64,000 nucleotides of DNA. Source: Calliopsis andreniformis. Its lineage: Eukaryota; Arthropoda; Insecta; Hymenoptera; Andrenidae. The position numbers and the translations under genes were made by a program. This document shows, piece by piece, positions 53,157 through 64,000 of the stretch. Below the pieces are notes generated by a model. That model worked only from the letters and a program-made list of their open reading frames with translations, had not been told where the DNA came from and made no database searches. Where the stretch lies: the NCBI RefSeq assembly GCF_051401765.1, contig NW_027480449.1, positions 1,984,001-2,048,000 on the forward strand, given 5' to 3'. Each line of letters starts with the position of its first letter. Positions within the stretch are counted from its first letter, which is position 1.

Positions 53157-55978
53157 AGGATTGAAGAATGAAGATTGAGGATTCAGGATTGAGGATTGAG
53201 GATTGAAGATTGAGCATTGAGGATTGAAGATTGAGGATTGAGGATTGAGTATTGAGGATTGAGGATTTGGGACTGAGGATTGAAGTTTGAGGATTGAGGA
53301 TTGAGGATTGAGGATTGAGGATTGAGTATTGGGGATTGAAGATTGAGGATTGGGTATTGAGGATTGAAGAATGAGGATTGACGATTGAGGATTGAGGATT
53401 GAGGATAGAAGATTGAGTATTGAGGATTGAATATTGACGATTGAGGATTGAGGATTGAGGATTGAGGATTGAGGATTGAGGATTGAGGATTGAGGATAGA
53501 AGATTGAGTATTGAGGATTGAAGATTGAGGATTGAGGATTGCGGATTGAGGATTCAGGATTGAAGATTGAGGATTGAGGATTGAGTATTGATTGTTGAGG
53601 ACTGACGGCTGAAGATTGAGGATTCAGGATTGAGGATTCCGGATTGAGGTTTGAGGTTTGAGGATTGAGTATTGAGGATTGAGAATTGAGGATTGAGGAT
53701 TGAAGATTGAGAATTGAGGATTGAAGGTTGAGTATTGAGGATTGAGAATTGAGGATTGACGCTTGAGGATTGAGAGTTGAGGATGGAGGATTGAGGATTG
53801 AGGATTGCAGATTGAGTATTGAGGATTGAAGATTGAGTATTGAGGATTGAAGATTGACGATTGAGGATTGAGTAATCAGGATTGAGGATTGAGGATTGAG
53901 GATTGAGGATTGAGGATTGAGGATTGAAGATTGAGTATTGAGCACTGAAGATTGAGGATTGAGGATTGCGGATTGAGGATTGAGGATTGAAGATTGAGGA
54001 TTGAGGATTGAGAATTGATTGTTGAGGACTGACGGCAGAAGATTGAGGATTCAGGATTGAGGATTCCGGATTGAGGTTTGAAGATTGAGGATTGAAGACT
54101 GAGGATTGGGTATTGAGGATTGAAGAATGAGGATTGAGTATTGATGATTGAGGATTGAGGATTGAAGATTGAGGATTGAAGATTGAAGATTGCGTATTGA
54201 ATATTGAGTATTGAGGATTGAAGATTGAGTATTGCGGATTGAGTGTTGACGATTGAGGACGAGTACTGACTGTTGAGGATTGACGTTTGAGGGTTGAGTA
54301 TTGAGGATCGAGGACTGAGGATTGAGGATTGAGGATTGACCATTGAGGATTGAAGATTGAGGACTGGGGATTGAGGATCGGGTATTGAGGATTGAAGAAT
54401 GAGGATTGAGGATTGAGGATTGAGTATTGAGGATTGAGAATTGAGGATTGAGGATTGAAGATTGAGAATTGAGGATTGAAGGTCGAGTATTGAGGATTGA
54501 GAATTGAGGATTGACGCTTGAGGATTGAGGGTTGAGGATTGAGGATTGAGGATTGAGGATTGCAGATTGAGTATTGAGGATTGAAGATTGAGGATTGAGG
54601 ATTGAGTATTGAGGATTGAGGACTTGGGGCTGAGGATTGAATTTTGAGGATTGTGGATTGAGGATTGAGGATTGAGGATTGAGTATTGAGGATTGAAGAT
54701 TGAGGATTGGGTATTGAGGATTGGGTATTGAGGATTGAAGAATGAGGATTGAGGATTGAGTGTTGAGGATTGAGGACGCGGGCTGACGATTGAGGATTGA
54801 GGTCTGAGGATTGAGGATTGTGGATTGAGGACTGAGGATTGAGGATTGAGGATTGAGCAATGAGGATTGAAGATTGAGTATTGAGGATAGAAAATTGAGG
54901 ATTGAGGATTGAGGATCGAGGATTGAGGATTGAAGATTGAGGACTGGGAACGGAGTGTTGAGTGTTGAGTGATGAGTATTGATGTTTGTGGATAGAGATT
55001 TGAAGATTGCAGATTGAGTATTGAGTATTGAAAACTGTGAATTGATGATACTCCATTGGGATTGAGGATTGACAACTGATTGTTGAGGACTGAGGGCTGA
55101 AGATTGAGGATTCAGGATTGTGGATTCAGGATTAAGGTTTGAGGACTGAGGATAGAGGATTGAGTATTAAGGATTGAGGATTGAGGATTGAGGATTGAAG
55201 ATTGAGGATTGGGTATTGCGGATTGTGCATTGAGGATTGAGCATTGAGGATTGAGGACTGAGGATCGAGGATTGAGGGTTGAGGATTGAGGGTTGAAGAT
55301 TGAGGATTGGGGACTGAGGATTGAAAATTGAGGATTGAGGATTGAGGACTGAGGATTGAGGATTGAGGATTGAGGATTGAGGATTGAGGATTGAGGATTG
55401 AGGATTGAGGATTGACGATTGAGGATTGAAGATTGAGGATTGGCTGTTGAGGATTGAACATTGAGTATTGAATATTGAGTATTGAGGATTGAAGATTGAG
55501 GATTGTGGATTGAGAATTGAGGATTGAGGATTGAAGGTTGAGGATTGGGGATTGAGGATTGACGATTTAGTATTGAGTATTGAGGATTGAGAACTGAGGA
55601 TTGATGATTGAAGATTGAGTATTGAGGATTGAACATTGAGGATTGAGGATTGAGGATTGACGATTGAAGATTGCGGACTGAGTGTTGTGGGTAGAGTGAC
55701 GAGAATTGATGTTTGTGGATTGAGATTTGAAGATTGAAGTATGGGGATTGAGTATTGAAAACTGTGAATTGAGGATATTCTATTGAGGACTGAGGATTGA
55801 CAACTGATTGTTGAGGACTGAGGGCTGAAGATTGAGGATTCAGGATTGAGAATTCGGGATTGAGGTTTGAGGACTGAGGATTGAGGGTTGAGGATTGAGG
55901 ATTGAGGATTGACGCTTGAGGATTGAGGATTGAGGATGGAGGATTGAAGAGAGAGGACTGAGTGTAGAGGATTGAGTG
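53157..55978. repeat. ATTCCGG-subfamily block, copy 1 (8.0 kb apart)
   Basis: Matches about 61,082-64,000. The offset is 7,932 bp at ATTCCGG (53,636 and 61,568) and 8,022 bp (7 x 1,146) from about 53.7 kb onward (ATTCCGG at 54,063 and 62,085). This copy lacks 90 bp near 53,655, between two GTTTGAGG segments. Further matches outside this block: about 52.9-53.65 kb also resembles 59.65-60.4 kb at a 6,777-bp offset. Confidence 0.85.
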
Positions 55979-56299
55979 TTGAGGATTGATGTTTGAGGAT
56001 TGAGATTTGATTATTGAATATTTTGGATTGAATATTCAACCATGAGAATTCAGCATATTCCATTGAGTATTGAGAATCGAGGATTGATGGTTGAGTATTG
56101 AGGATTGATGGATGAGGGTTGTGTGTTGAATATTGAGGATTGAGGATTGAGGATTGAGGATTGAAGATTGAGTATTGATGATTGAATATTGAGGATTGTG
56201 GATTGAGGTTTGAGGATTGAGGACGAGGAAAGTCGGTTGAGGGTTGAGGTTTGAGGATTGAGTATTGAGGGTTGAGAATTGAGGATTGAGGATCGAGGA

Positions 56300-57030
56300 T
56301 TGAGCATTGATTATTGAGGATTGAGGTTTGAGGACGGAGGATTCAGGATTGAGGATTGGGGATTGAGGATTGAGGATTGAGTATTGAGTGTCGAGGATTG
56401 GAGATTGAATATAGAGGTTTGAGGATTGTTGATTGATGATTGAGGACTGAGTGTTGAGGATAGAGTGTTGAGAATTGATGTTCGGGAACTGAGATTTGAA
56501 GATTGCAGGTTGAGGATTGAGTATTGAATAATGGGAATTGAGGATTTTCTATTGAGGGCTGAGAATTGAGGATTGAGGATTGAGGACTGAGGATTGAGGG
56601 TTGTGGATTGAGGATTGAAGGTTGAATATTGATGAATGAAGATTAGCGATTGAGGATTGAGGGTTGTGGATTGAGGACGAGGACTGATGGTTGAGTATTG
56701 ATACTTGAGGTCTGAGGATTGAGGATTGAGGATTGCGAATTGAGGATTGAAGATTGAAGATAGAGGATTGGGTATCGAGGATTCTAGAATGAGGATTGAG
56801 GATTGAGGATTGAAAATTGAGTATAGAGGATTGAAGATTGAGTTTTGAGTATTGAGGATTGAGGATTGAGGATTGAAGATTGAGTATTGAGGATTGAAGA
56901 TTGAGGATTGAGGATTGAGGTTTGAGGATTGAGGATTGAAGATTGAGGATTGAGAATTGGGGATTGAGGATTGAGCATTGAGGATTGAAGATTGAATATT
57001 GATGATTGAAGATTGAGGATTGAGGATTGA
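56300..57030. repeat. Island of GTACGGG-subfamily sequence within the right-hand subfamily
   Basis: Carries the first-subfamily series of variants: GAGTGTCGAGG (about 56,386), a mutated marker GTTCGGGAACTGAG (56,480), GTATTGATACTTGAGG (about 56,695) and GAGTTTTGAGTATTG (about 56,841). It lies between right-hand-type sequence at 55-56.2 kb and the 546-bp duplication. It is likely an older insertion or conversion tract, because the marker has mutated. Confidence 0.7.
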
Positions 57031-57040
57031 GGATTGAGGA

Positions 57041-57586
57041 TCTAGAATTGGAGATTGATTATTGAGGATTGAAGATTGAGGATTGATGATTGATGATTGA
57101 GGATTGATGGTTGAGGATTGAGGAATGACGATTGAGGATTGAGGATTGAAGATTGAGTGTCGTGTACTGAGGATTGAGCATTGAGTCTTAAAAACTGAGA
57201 AATGAGGATGTTCTATTGAGGATTGAGAATTGAGGATTGAGGATTGTGGATTGAGGATTAAGTGTTGAGGATTGAAGGTTGAGGTTTGAGGATTGAGGAT
57301 TGAGGATTGAGGATAGGCGATTAAGGGTTGAGGATTGATGGCTGAGGATTGAGTATTGACGACTGACGATTGAGGATTGAGGATTGAGGATTGAAGATTG
57401 AGTATTGAGGATTGAAGATTGAGGATTGAGGATTGAGGATTGAGTATTGAGGATTGAAGATTGAGGATTGGGTATTGAGGATTGAAGAATGAGGATTGAC
57501 GATTGAGGATTGAGGATTGAGGATAGAAGATTGAGTATTGAGGATTGAATATTGACGATTGAGGATTGAGGATTGAGGATTGAGGA
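57041..57586. repeat. 546-bp tandem duplication, copy 1
   Basis: Starts at TCTAGAATTGGAG, which recurs exactly 546 bp later (78 heptamers) at 57,587. The copies share GAGTGTCGTGTACTG, GAGTCTTAAAAACTG, GATGTTCTATTG and GATAGGCGATTAAGG, and I saw no length difference. A related CTAGG segment occurs at 3.3, 5.5, 10.4, 21.1 and 25.7 kb. Confidence 0.88.
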
Positions 57587-58132
57587 TCTAGAATTGGAGA
57601 TTGATTATTGAGGATTGAAGATTGAGGATTGATGATTGATGATTGAGGATTGATGGTTGAGGATTGAGGAATGACGATTGAGGATTGAGGATTGAAGATT
57701 GAGTGTCGTGTACTGAGGATTGAGCATTGAGTCTTAAAAACTGAGAAATGAGGATGTTCTATTGAGGATTGAGAATTGAGGATTGAGGATTGTGGATTGA
57801 GGATTAAGTGTTGAGGATTGAAGGTTGAGGTTTGAGGATTGAGGATTGAGGATTGAGGATAGGCGATTAAGGGTTGAGGATTGATGGCTGAGGATTGAGT
57901 ATTGACGACTGACGATTGAGGATTGAGGATTGAGGATTGAAGATTGAGTATTGAGGATTGAAGATTGAGGATTGAGGATTGAGGATTGAGTATTGAGGAT
58001 TGAAGATTGAGGATTGGGTATTGAGGATTGAAGAATGAGGATTGACGATTGAGGATTGAGGATTGAGGATAGAAGATTGAGTATTGAGGATTGAATATTG
58101 ACGATTGAGGATTGAGGATTGAGGATTGAGGA
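57587..58132. repeat. 546-bp tandem duplication, copy 2
   Basis: Direct copy of 57,041-57,586 with no difference noticed by eye. The following sequence (GCATTGAGGATTGAGGG) returns to the right-hand subfamily, with ATTCCGG at 58,307. Near identity indicates a recent event. Confidence 0.88.
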
Positions 58133-58239
58133 TTGAGCATTGAGGATTGAGGGTTGAGGATTGAGGATAGAAGATTGAGTATTGAGGATTGAGGGTTGAG
58201 GATTGAGGATTGGGGATTGAGGATTGAGGATTGAAGATT

Positions 58240-58950
58240 GAGGATTGAGGATTGAGAATTGATTGTTGAGGAATGACGGCTGAAGATTGAGGATTCAGGA
58301 TTGAGGATTCCGGATTGAGGTTTGAGGACTGAGGATTGAGGGTTGGGGATTGACGATTGAGGATTGACGCTTGAGGATTGAGGATTGAGGATGTAGGATT
58401 GAAGAGAGAGGACTGAGTATTGAGGATTGAGTGTTGAGAGTTGATGTTTGAGGATTGAGATTTGATTATTGAATATTGAGGATTGAGTATTGAACCATGG
58501 GAATTCAGGATATTCTACTGAGTATTGAGAATTGAGGATTGATGGTTGAGTATTGAGGATTGATGGCTGAGTATTGAGGATTGATGGTTGAGGGCCGTGT
58601 GTTGAATGTTGAGGATTGAGGATTGAGGATTGAGGATTGAGGATTGAAGATTGAGTATTGATGATTGAATATTGAGGATTGCGTATTGAGGTTTGAGGAT
58701 TGAGGACGAGGACTGACGGTTGAGGATTGAGGTTTGAGGATTGAGTATTGAGGATTGAGAATTGAGGGTTGAGGATTGAAGATTGACAATTGAGGATTGA
58801 AGGTTGAGTATTGAGGATTGAGAATTGAGGATTGACGCTTGAGGATTGAGAGTTGAGAATGGAGGATTGAGGATTGAGGATTGCAGATTGAGTATTGAGG
58901 ATTGAACATGGGAGGATTGAGGATTGAGTATTGAGGATTGAGGATTGAGT
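58240..58950. repeat. Direct repeat of about 0.7 kb, copy 1 (2,106 bp apart)
   Basis: Matches about 60,350-61,050. ATTCCGG lies at 58,307 and 60,413, CATGGGAATTCAGG at 58,496 and 60,602, and CATGGGAGG at 58,906 with its counterpart GATGGGAGG at 61,012. All three give an offset of 2,106 bp, which is 7 x 300 + 6 and so includes a register shift. Confidence 0.8.
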
Positions 58951-60349
58951 ATTGAAGACTGAGTATTGAGGATTGAAGATTGAGGATTGTGGACTGAGGA
59001 TTGAGGATTGAGGATTGAGGATTGAGGATTGAGGATTGAAGATTGAGTATTGAGTATTGAAGATTGAGGGTTGAGGATTGAGGATTGAGTATTGATTATT
59101 GGAGATTGAGGATTGGGGATTGAGGATTGACGATTGAGTATTAAGTATTGAGGATTGAGGATTGAGGATTGATTGTTGAAGGTTGAGTATTGAGGATTGA
59201 AGATTGTGGATTGAGGATTGAGGATTGAGGATTGAGGATGAGGGCTGAGGGTTGAGGATTGAGATTTGAGGGTTGAGGATCGAGGACTGAAGATTGAGGA
59301 TTGAGGATTGACCATTGACGATTGAAGATTGAGGGCTGGGGATTGAGGATCGGGTATTGAGGATTGAAGAATGAGGATTGAGGATTGAGGATTGAGGATT
59401 GCGGATTGAAGATTGAGTATTGAGGATTGAAGATTGAGGATTGAGGATTGAGTATTGAGGATTGAGGATTTGGGACTGAGGATTGAATTTTGAGGATTGT
59501 GGATTGAGGATTGAGGATTGAGGATTGAGTATTGAGGATTGAAGATTGAGGATTGGGTATTGAGGATTGAAGAATGAGGATTGACGATTGAGGATTGAGT
59601 AATGAGGATTGAAGATTGAGTATTGAGGAATGAAGATTGACGATTGAGGATTGAGTATTCAGGATTGAGTATTGAGGATTGAGGATTGAGGATTGAGGAT
59701 TGAGGATTGAGGATTGAGTATTGAGGATTGAAGATTGAGGATTGTGGATTGCGGATTGAGGATTGAGGATCGAAGATTGAGGATTGAGGATTGAGAATTG
59801 ATTGTTGAGGACTGACGGCTGAAGATTGAGGATTCAGGATTGAGGATTCCGGATTGAGGTTTGAGGATTGAGGATTGAAGACTGAGGATTGGGTATTGAG
59901 GATTGAAGAATGAGGATTGAGGATTGGGTATTGAGGATTGAAGAATCAAGATTGAGGATTCAGGATTGAGGATTGAGGATTGAAGATTGAGCATTGAGGA
60001 TTGAAGATTGAGGATTGAGGATTGAGTATTGAGGATTGAGGATTTGGGACTGAGGATTGAAGTTTGAGGATTGAGGATTGAGGATTGAGGATTGAGGATT
60101 GAGTATTGGGGATTGAAGATTGAGGATTGGGTATTGAGGATTGAAGAATGAGGATTGACGATTGAGGATTGAGGATTGAGGAAAGAAGATTGAGTATTGA
60201 GGGTTGAATACTGACGATTGAGGATTGAGGATTGAGGATTGAGGATTAAGGATTGAGGATTGAGGATTGAGGATAGAAGATTGAGTATTGAGGATTGAAG
60301 ATTGAGGATTGAGGATTGCGGATTGAGGATTCAGGATTGAAGATTGAGG

Positions 60350-61050
60350 ATTGAGGATTGAGAATTGATTGTTGAGGACTGACGGCTGAAGATTGAGGAT
60401 TCAGGATTGAGGATTCCGGATTGAGGTTTGAGGACTGAGGATTGAGGGTGGAGGATTGAGGATTGAGGATTGACGCTTGAGGATTGAGGATTGAGGATGT
60501 AGGATTGAAGAGAGAGGACTGAGTATTGAGGATTGAGTGTTGAGTGTTGATGTTTGAGGATTGAGATTTGATTATTGAATATTGAGGATTGAGTATTGAA
60601 TCATGGGAATTCAGGATATTCTACTGAGTATTGAGAATTGAGGATTGATGGTTGAGTATTGAGGATTGATGGTTGAGTATTGAGGGTTGATGGTTGAGGG
60701 TCGTGTGTTGAATGTTGAGGATTGAGGATTGAGGATTGAGGATTGAGGATTGAAGATTGAGTATTGATGATTGAATATTGAGGATTGCGTATTGAGGTTT
60801 GAGGATTGAGAACGAGGACTGACGGTTGAGGATTGAGGTTTGAGGATTGAGTATTGAGGATTGAGAATTGAGGATTGAGGATTGAAGATTGAGAATTGAG
60901 GATTGAAGGTTGAGTATTGAGGATTGAGAATTGAGGATTGACGCTTGAGGATTGAGACTTGAGGATGGAGGATTGAGGATTGAGGATTGCAGATTGAGTA
61001 TTGAGGATTGAAGATGGGAGGATTGAGGATTGAGGATTGAGGATTGAGGA
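60350..61050. repeat. Direct repeat of about 0.7 kb, copy 2
   Basis: Counterpart of 58,240-58,950. Its right neighbour (61,082 onward) starts the second copy of the 8.0-kb-spaced block. The ATTCCGG at 60,413 is 1,155 bp (165 heptamers) before the next one at 61,568, so this region also contains a tandem duplication of about 1.15 kb. Confidence 0.78.
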
Positions 61051-61081
61051 TTGAAGACTGAGTATTGAGGATTGGGTATTG

Positions 61082-64000
61082 AGGATTGAAGAATGAAGAT
61101 TGAGGATTCAGGATTGAGGATTGAGGATTGAAGATTGAGCATTGAGGATTGAAGATTGAGGATTGAGGATTGAGTATTGAGGATTGAGGATTTGGGACTG
61201 AGGATTGAAGTTTGAGGATTGAGGATTGAGGATTGAGGATTGAGGATTGAGTATTGGGGATTGAAGATTGAGGATTGGGTATTGAGGATTGAAGAATGAG
61301 GATTGACGATTGAGGATTGAGGATTGAGGATAGAAGATTGAGTATTGAGGATTGAATATTGACGATTGAGGATTGAGGATTGAGGATTGAGGATTGAGGA
61401 TTGAGGATTGAGGATTGAGGATTGAGGATAGAAGATTGAGTATTGAGGATTGAAGATTGAGGATTGAGGATTGCGGATTGAGGATTCAGGATTGAAGATT
61501 GAGGATTGAGGATTGAGTATTGATTGTTGAGGACTGACGGCTGAAGATTGAGGATTCAGGATTGAGGATTCCGGATTGAGGTTTGAGGACTGAGGATTGA
61601 GGGTTGAGGATTGAGGATTGAGGATTGACGCTTGAGGATTGAGGATTGAGGACGAGGACTGACGGTTGAGGATTGAGGTTTGAGGATTGAGTATTGAGGA
61701 TTGAGAATTGAGGATTGAGGATTGAAGATTGAGAATTGAGGATTGAAGGTTGAGTATTGAGGATTGAGAATTGAGGATTGACGCTTGAGGATTGAGAGTT
61801 GAGGATGGAGGATTGAGGATTGAGGATTGCAGATTGAGTATTGAGGATTGAAGATTGAGTATTGAGGATTGAAGATTGACGATTGAGGATTGAGTATTCA
61901 GGATTGAGGATTGAGGATTGAGGATTGAGGATTGAGGATTGAGGATTGAAGATTGAGTATTGAGCACTGAAGATTGAGGATTGAGGATTGCGGATTGAGG
62001 ATTGAGGATTGAAGATTGAGGATTGAGGATTGAGAATTGATTGTTGAGGACTGACGGCAGAAGATTGAGGATTCAGGATTGAGGATTCCGGATTGAGGTT
62101 TGAAGATTGAGGATTGAAGACTGAGGATTGGGTATTGAGGATTGAAGAATGAGGATTGAGTATTGATGATTGAGGATTGAGGATTGAAGATTGAGGATTG
62201 GAGATTGAAGATTGCGTATTGAATATTGAGTATTGAGGATTGAAGATTGAGTATTGCGGATTGAGTGTTGACGGTTGAGGACGAGTACTGACTGTTGAGG
62301 ATTGACGTTTGAGGGTTGAGGATTGAGGATCGAGGACTGAGGATTGAGGATTGAGGATTGACCATTGAGGATTGAAGATTGAGGACTGGGGATTGAGGAT
62401 CGGGTATTGAGGATTGAAGAATGAGGATTGAGGATTGAGGATTGAGTATTGAGGATTGAGAATTGAGGATTGAGGATTGAAGATTGAGAATTGAGGATTG
62501 AAGGTCGAGTATTGAGGATTGAGAATTGAGGATTGACGCTTGAGGATTGAGGGTTGAGGATTGAGGATTGAGGATTGAGGATTGCAGATTGAGTATTGAG
62601 GATTGAAGATTGAGGATTGAGGATTGAGTATTGAGGATTGAGGACTTGGGGCTGAGGATTGAATTTTGAGGATTGTGGATTGAGGATTGAGGATTGAGGA
62701 TTGAGTATTGAGGATTGAAGATTGAGGATTGGGTATTGAGGATTGGGTATTGAGGATTGAAGAATGAGGATTGAGGATTGAGTGTTGAGGATTGAGGACG
62801 CGGGCTGACGATTGAGGATTGAGGTCTGAGGATTGAGGATTGTGGATTGAGGACTGAGGATTGAGGATTGAGGATTGAGCAATGAGGATTGAAGATTGAG
62901 TATTGAGGATAGAAAATTGAGGATTGAGGATTGAGGATCGAGGATTGAGGATTGAAGATTGAGGACTGGGAACGGAGTGTTGAGTGTTGAGTGATGAGTA
63001 TTGATGTTTGTGGATAGAGATTTGAAGATTGCAGATTGAGTATTGAGTATTGAAAACTGTGAATTGATGATATTCCATTGGGATTGAGGATTGACAACTG
63101 ATTGTTGAGGACTGAGGGCTGAAGATTGAGGATTCAGGATTGTGGATTCAGGATTAAGGTTTGAGGACTGAGGATAGAGGATTGAGTATTAAGGATTGAG
63201 GATTGAGGATTGAGGATTGAAGATTGAGGATTGGGTATTGCGGATTGTGCATTGAGGATTGAGCATTGAGGATTGAGGACTGAGGATCGAGGATTGAGGG
63301 TTGAGGATTGAGGGTTGAAGATTGAGGATTGGGGACTGAGGATTGAAAATTGAGGATTGAGGATTGAGGACTGAGGATTGAGGATTGAGGATTGAGGATT
63401 GAGGATTGAGGATTGAGGATTGAGGATTGAGGATTGACGATTGAGAATTGAAGATTGAGGATTGGCTGTTGAGGATTGAACATTGAGTATTGAATATTGA
63501 GTATTGAGGATTGAAGATTGAGGATTGTGGATTGAGAATTGAGGATTGAGGATTGAAGGTTGAGGATTGGGGATTGAGGATTGACGATTTAGTATTGAGT
63601 ATTGAGGATTGAGAACTGAGGATTGATGATTGAAGATTGAGTATTGAGGATTGAACATTGAGGATTGAGGATTGAGGATTGACGATTGAAGATTGAGGAC
63701 TGAGTGTTGTGGGTAGAGTGACGAGAATTGATGTTTGTGGATTGAGATTTGAAGATTGAAGTATGGGGATTGAGTATTGAAAACTGTGAATTGAGGATAT
63801 TCTATTGAGGACTGAGGATTGACAACTGATTGTTGAGGACTGAGGGCTGAAGATTGAGGATTCAGGATTGAGAATTCGGGATTGAGGTTTGAGGACTGAG
63901 GATTGAGGGTTGAGGATTGAGGATTGAGGATTGACGCTTGAGGATTGAGGATTGAGGATGGAGGATTGAAGAGAGAGGACTGAGTGTAGAGGATTGAGTG
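61082..64000. repeat. ATTCCGG-subfamily block, copy 2, cut by window end
   Basis: Matches 53,157-55,978 and continues to the last base of the window, which corresponds to 55,978 in copy 1. It contains a 90-bp piece at about 61,590-61,680, including GAGGACGAGGACTGACGG, that is absent from copy 1. Single-base differences are sparse, for example GAGTATTGTTT-free heptamer runs are shared and GATATTCC at 63,069 replaces GATACTCC at 55,047. The duplication may extend past the window. Confidence 0.85.

Larger units (their letters stand above)
1..64000. repeat. Degenerate heptanucleotide satellite array, unit ATTGAGG
   Basis: Every line of the window is built from the 7-bp unit ATTGAGG, perfect or with one or two changes. 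All seven positions vary, most often the first base (A to G or T), the second (T to C) and the last two G's (giving GAAG, GATG, GACG, GAGT, GAGC). Cytosine on the + strand is confined to variant units, so the strands are strongly asymmetric: the + strand is G/A/T and the - strand C/T/A. Occasional 6-bp units (ATGAGG, ACGAGG) shift the register. Neither edge of the array is in the window. No promoter, RNA gene, transposon end or unique island was seen. Array length and layered duplication suggest heterochromatic satellite DNA, which is inference; the repeat itself is directly visible. Confidence 0.97.

Noticed and set aside
50871..53945. 1,024-codon open reading frame on the - strand, and many others of 60-609 codons
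   Set aside because: All encode permutations of P-Q-S-S-I-L-N and overlap each other in different frames with the same composition. The heptamer has no stop on this strand in any frame. No domain, no non-repeat segment and no start context distinguishes any of them, so they are not annotated as genes.
57041..58132. 546-bp direct repeats as long terminal repeats of a retroelement
   Set aside because: The two copies are immediately adjacent with no internal coding region, and consist of the same heptamers as the surroundings, so a tandem duplication explains them.
1..64000. CRISPR array
   Set aside because: The repeat is continuous 7-bp DNA without spacers of unique sequence; conserved markers recur at kilobase and irregular spacing, and there are no cas-like genes.
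1..64000. Telomere repeat array
   Set aside because: ATTGAGG is G-rich on one strand like telomeric DNA, but it is not one of the telomere units I know (TTAGGG, TTTAGGG, TTAGG), it is heavily degenerate, and it carries higher-order duplications typical of internal satellites.
1..64000. Assignment to a particular organism or a bacterial genome
   Set aside because: No taxon-specific gene or RNA is present. A gene-free array of this size makes a bacterial chromosome unlikely, but the sequence alone does not name a lineage.

Overview
The whole 64 kb window is one satellite array. Its basic unit is a heptamer, written ATTGAGG on the + strand (CCTCAAT on the complement). Perfect units alternate with units carrying one or two changes (for example ATTGAAG, ATTGAGT, ATTGACG, ACTGAGG, GTTGAGG, ATTGATG). 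A few units are 6 bp long (ATGAGG, ACGAGG) and shift the register. I found no stretch of unique sequence, no gene with non-repeat composition, no RNA gene, no transposon and no CRISPR array. The array runs off both ends of the window.

The - strand is open for long distances in all three frames, but this follows from the repeat. The - strand heptamer contains no stop codon, and because 7 is not a multiple of 3, every - strand frame reads the same rotating heptapeptide (P-Q-S-S-I-L-N). On the + strand the same arithmetic puts a TGA in every frame every 21 bases. I therefore annotate no protein-coding gene.

Above the heptamer level the array is a mosaic of direct duplications, recognised from shared rare variants.
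(1) 1-6,956: a block at the left edge that recurs 6,909 bp further on, enclosing two tandem 2,164-bp higher-order units.
(2) 6,957-25,240: rearranged copies of the same material. These include an 874/986-bp tandem duplication at 15.45-17.31 kb and a block of about 2.3 kb present at both 12.2-14.45 and 17.4-19.6 kb.
(3) 25,241-41,692: two and two-thirds copies of a unit of about 6.0-6.3 kb, nearly identical to one another.
(4) 41.3-44.0 kb: a block also present at 22.15-24.78 kb.
(5) 44.0-48.3 kb: closely spaced copies of a marker segment.
(6) 47.1-53.0 kb: a tandem duplication of about 2.85-3.0 kb.
(7) 53-64 kb: a second variant subfamily, marked by ATTCCGG, with a block at 53.2-56.0 kb repeated at 61.1-64.0 kb, and an island of first-subfamily sequence at about 56.3-58.1 kb.

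The organism cannot be named from this sequence. A gene-free, hierarchically duplicated satellite of at least 64 kb is most typical of eukaryotic heterochromatin (centromeric, pericentromeric or subtelomeric) resolved by long reads. That is an inference from array size and architecture, not from any taxon-specific marker. Block edges are approximate because they lie in repeat DNA and were read by eye from landmark variants.
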